A stretch of 50,598 nt of DNA from Tepidibacter formicigenes DSM 15518. Lineage in GTDB: Bacteria > Bacillota > Clostridia > Peptostreptococcales > Peptostreptococcaceae. Position 1 is the first letter of the stretch; each line of letters begins with the position of its first letter. This document shows positions 50,253 to 50,598 of the stretch, piece by piece. A program made the translations under genes and the position numbers. The notes under the pieces were generated by a model, which did not search any database, was not told the DNA's origin, and saw only the letters and a program-made list of their open reading frames with translations. The stretch is from contig NZ_FRAE01000014.1 in assembly GCF_900142235.1 (NCBI RefSeq), forward strand, positions 1 to 50,598. The letters run 5' to 3'.

Positions 50253-50292
50253 AAAAAATAGGAAATATCCAAGAATATTTCCTATTTTTTTA
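50253..50292 (+). terminator. Terminator of ald, overlapping the IS boundary
   Basis: The perfect 16-bp stem AAAAAATAGGAAATAT / ATATTTCCTATTTTTT has a six-base loop. The last bases of the stem and the T-run lie inside the repeat shared with the left window end, so the element inserted exactly at, or built part of, this terminator. Confidence 0.85.
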
Positions 50293-50598
50293 TATTAAGT
50301 AGGAAATTATAAAATTTCAAAATCTGTGGAAAACTTGCTAAAATATATGTATAAGTATTGAAAAAAGAGAGATGAAGAGATGACTAAAGTAACATTAAAA
50401 AAAATATTGCAAGATAATTGGCAAAACTTTTTAAAGAAAAAAATTAAAAGAATTCCGAAGGTAATAAGGGCAGATGTTATAGAAACAGTTGAAAAAGCAA
50501 TGGACTGTGGGAGGCTAGAAAAGGGATATACAGAGTATATGTGTTTAGAATGCATGGAAAGTAAGAGAGTAGGCTTTACATGTAAAAGTAAATTTTGC
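50286..50598 (+). mobile_element. IS91-like insertion sequence, 5' end (right copy, truncated by window edge)
   Basis: This copy includes the 207 bases shared in inverted orientation with 1-207, plus 106 more bases of the transposase gene. The non-coding 5' end (50286-50379) is followed by the transposase gene. The element leaves the window to the right. Confidence 0.75.
50380..50598 (+). CDS. IS91-like transposase, N-terminal part (73 codons visible)
   Basis: The visible product begins MTKVTLKKILQDNWQNFLKK and reaches the zinc-binding region: YMCLECMESKRVGFTCKSKF followed by Cys. This resembles the N-terminal zinc-binding domain of IS91-family rolling-circle transposases (PF14319), with C-x2-C and a later C-K-S-K-F-C. 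The HUH/tyrosine catalytic part lies beyond the edge. The ATG follows a weak GAGAGA-type site. The gene is partial because of the window, not because of visible damage. Confidence 0.75.
   Translation, partial: MTKVTLKKILQDNWQNFLKKKIKRIPKVIRADVIETVEKAMDCGRLEKGYTEYMCLECMESKRVGFTCKSKFC

Noticed and set aside
1-50598. Composite transposon made by the two IS ends
   Set aside because: The 50 kb between them is mostly core chromosome (cca, acc, cmk, ispH, surE). Inverted flanking copies or contig breaks at repeats are a simpler reading.
1-50598. CRISPR arrays, tRNA, rRNA genes
   Set aside because: I looked for regularly spaced direct repeats and for cloverleaf ends with conserved GTTCGA-like loops and saw none. 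A dedicated tool could still find a missed tRNA.

Overview
The window is strongly AT-rich DNA from an endospore-forming, anaerobic member of the Firmicutes, most likely Clostridium sensu stricto. The evidence is the spore gene set (SpoVAC/AD/AE, SpoVS, a GerA-type germinant receptor, SASP-like proteins), a 2-oxoacid:ferredoxin oxidoreductase, the aroH-cmk-plsC-ispH-S1 gene order, many UUG/GUG starts behind AGGAGG-type ribosome sites, and intrinsic terminators after nearly every transcription unit. Genus level is an inference; I cannot name the species.

Layout. Both ends carry the 5' end of the same IS91-like transposase gene, facing outward. Positions 1-207 are an exact inverted copy of 50286-50492. 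0.2-4.3 kb: cca, a TM1266-type regulator, several very small genes (one a divergent alpha/beta SASP), a KTSC protein and a YdcF/DUF218 membrane protein. 4.6-10.7 kb: putP and proC (proline uptake and synthesis), a Trp/Pro-rich 90-residue protein, a PF11449-type metal exporter, a three-gene operon of tiny SASP-like proteins, and an AI-2E family permease. 10.9-13.4 kb: rluB-type synthase, GNAT, mnmM/ytqB, surE. 13.6-17.2 kb: four-subunit 2-oxoacid:ferredoxin oxidoreductase plus an RpiR regulator. 17.3-23.5 kb: a housekeeping run of phosphatase, BaiN-like flavoprotein, aroH, cmk, plsC, ispH, S1 protein, cheR. 23.6-27.3 kb: accBCDA behind a possible FapR site. 27.4-30.5 kb: spoVS, a small helical protein, an aminotransferase of deviating base composition, a rhodanese. 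30.6-34.3 kb: a germinant receptor operon in B-C-A order. 34.3-35.8 kb: dimeric dUTPase and a polysaccharide deacetylase. 35.8-41.6 kb: a complete ribose operon rbsRKDACB with a clear promoter and RbsR operator. 41.7-46.8 kb: a spore-membrane island with three DUF421 (YetF-like) genes, two DUF1657 genes and spoVAC-AD-AE. 46.9-50.2 kb: a dCache chemoreceptor and alanine dehydrogenase.

How the genes fit together. Much of the accessory content points to the spore: DNA-binding SASP-like proteins, the SpoVA channel for dipicolinic acid, DUF421/DUF1657 companions, a Ger receptor, and alanine dehydrogenase. Several very small genes share a -10-like GGNNANANTR sequence, the type read by the forespore sigma factors F and G. 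I infer a dispersed forespore regulon that includes uncharacterised small proteins. I saw no tRNA, rRNA, CRISPR array, prophage or obvious riboswitch.
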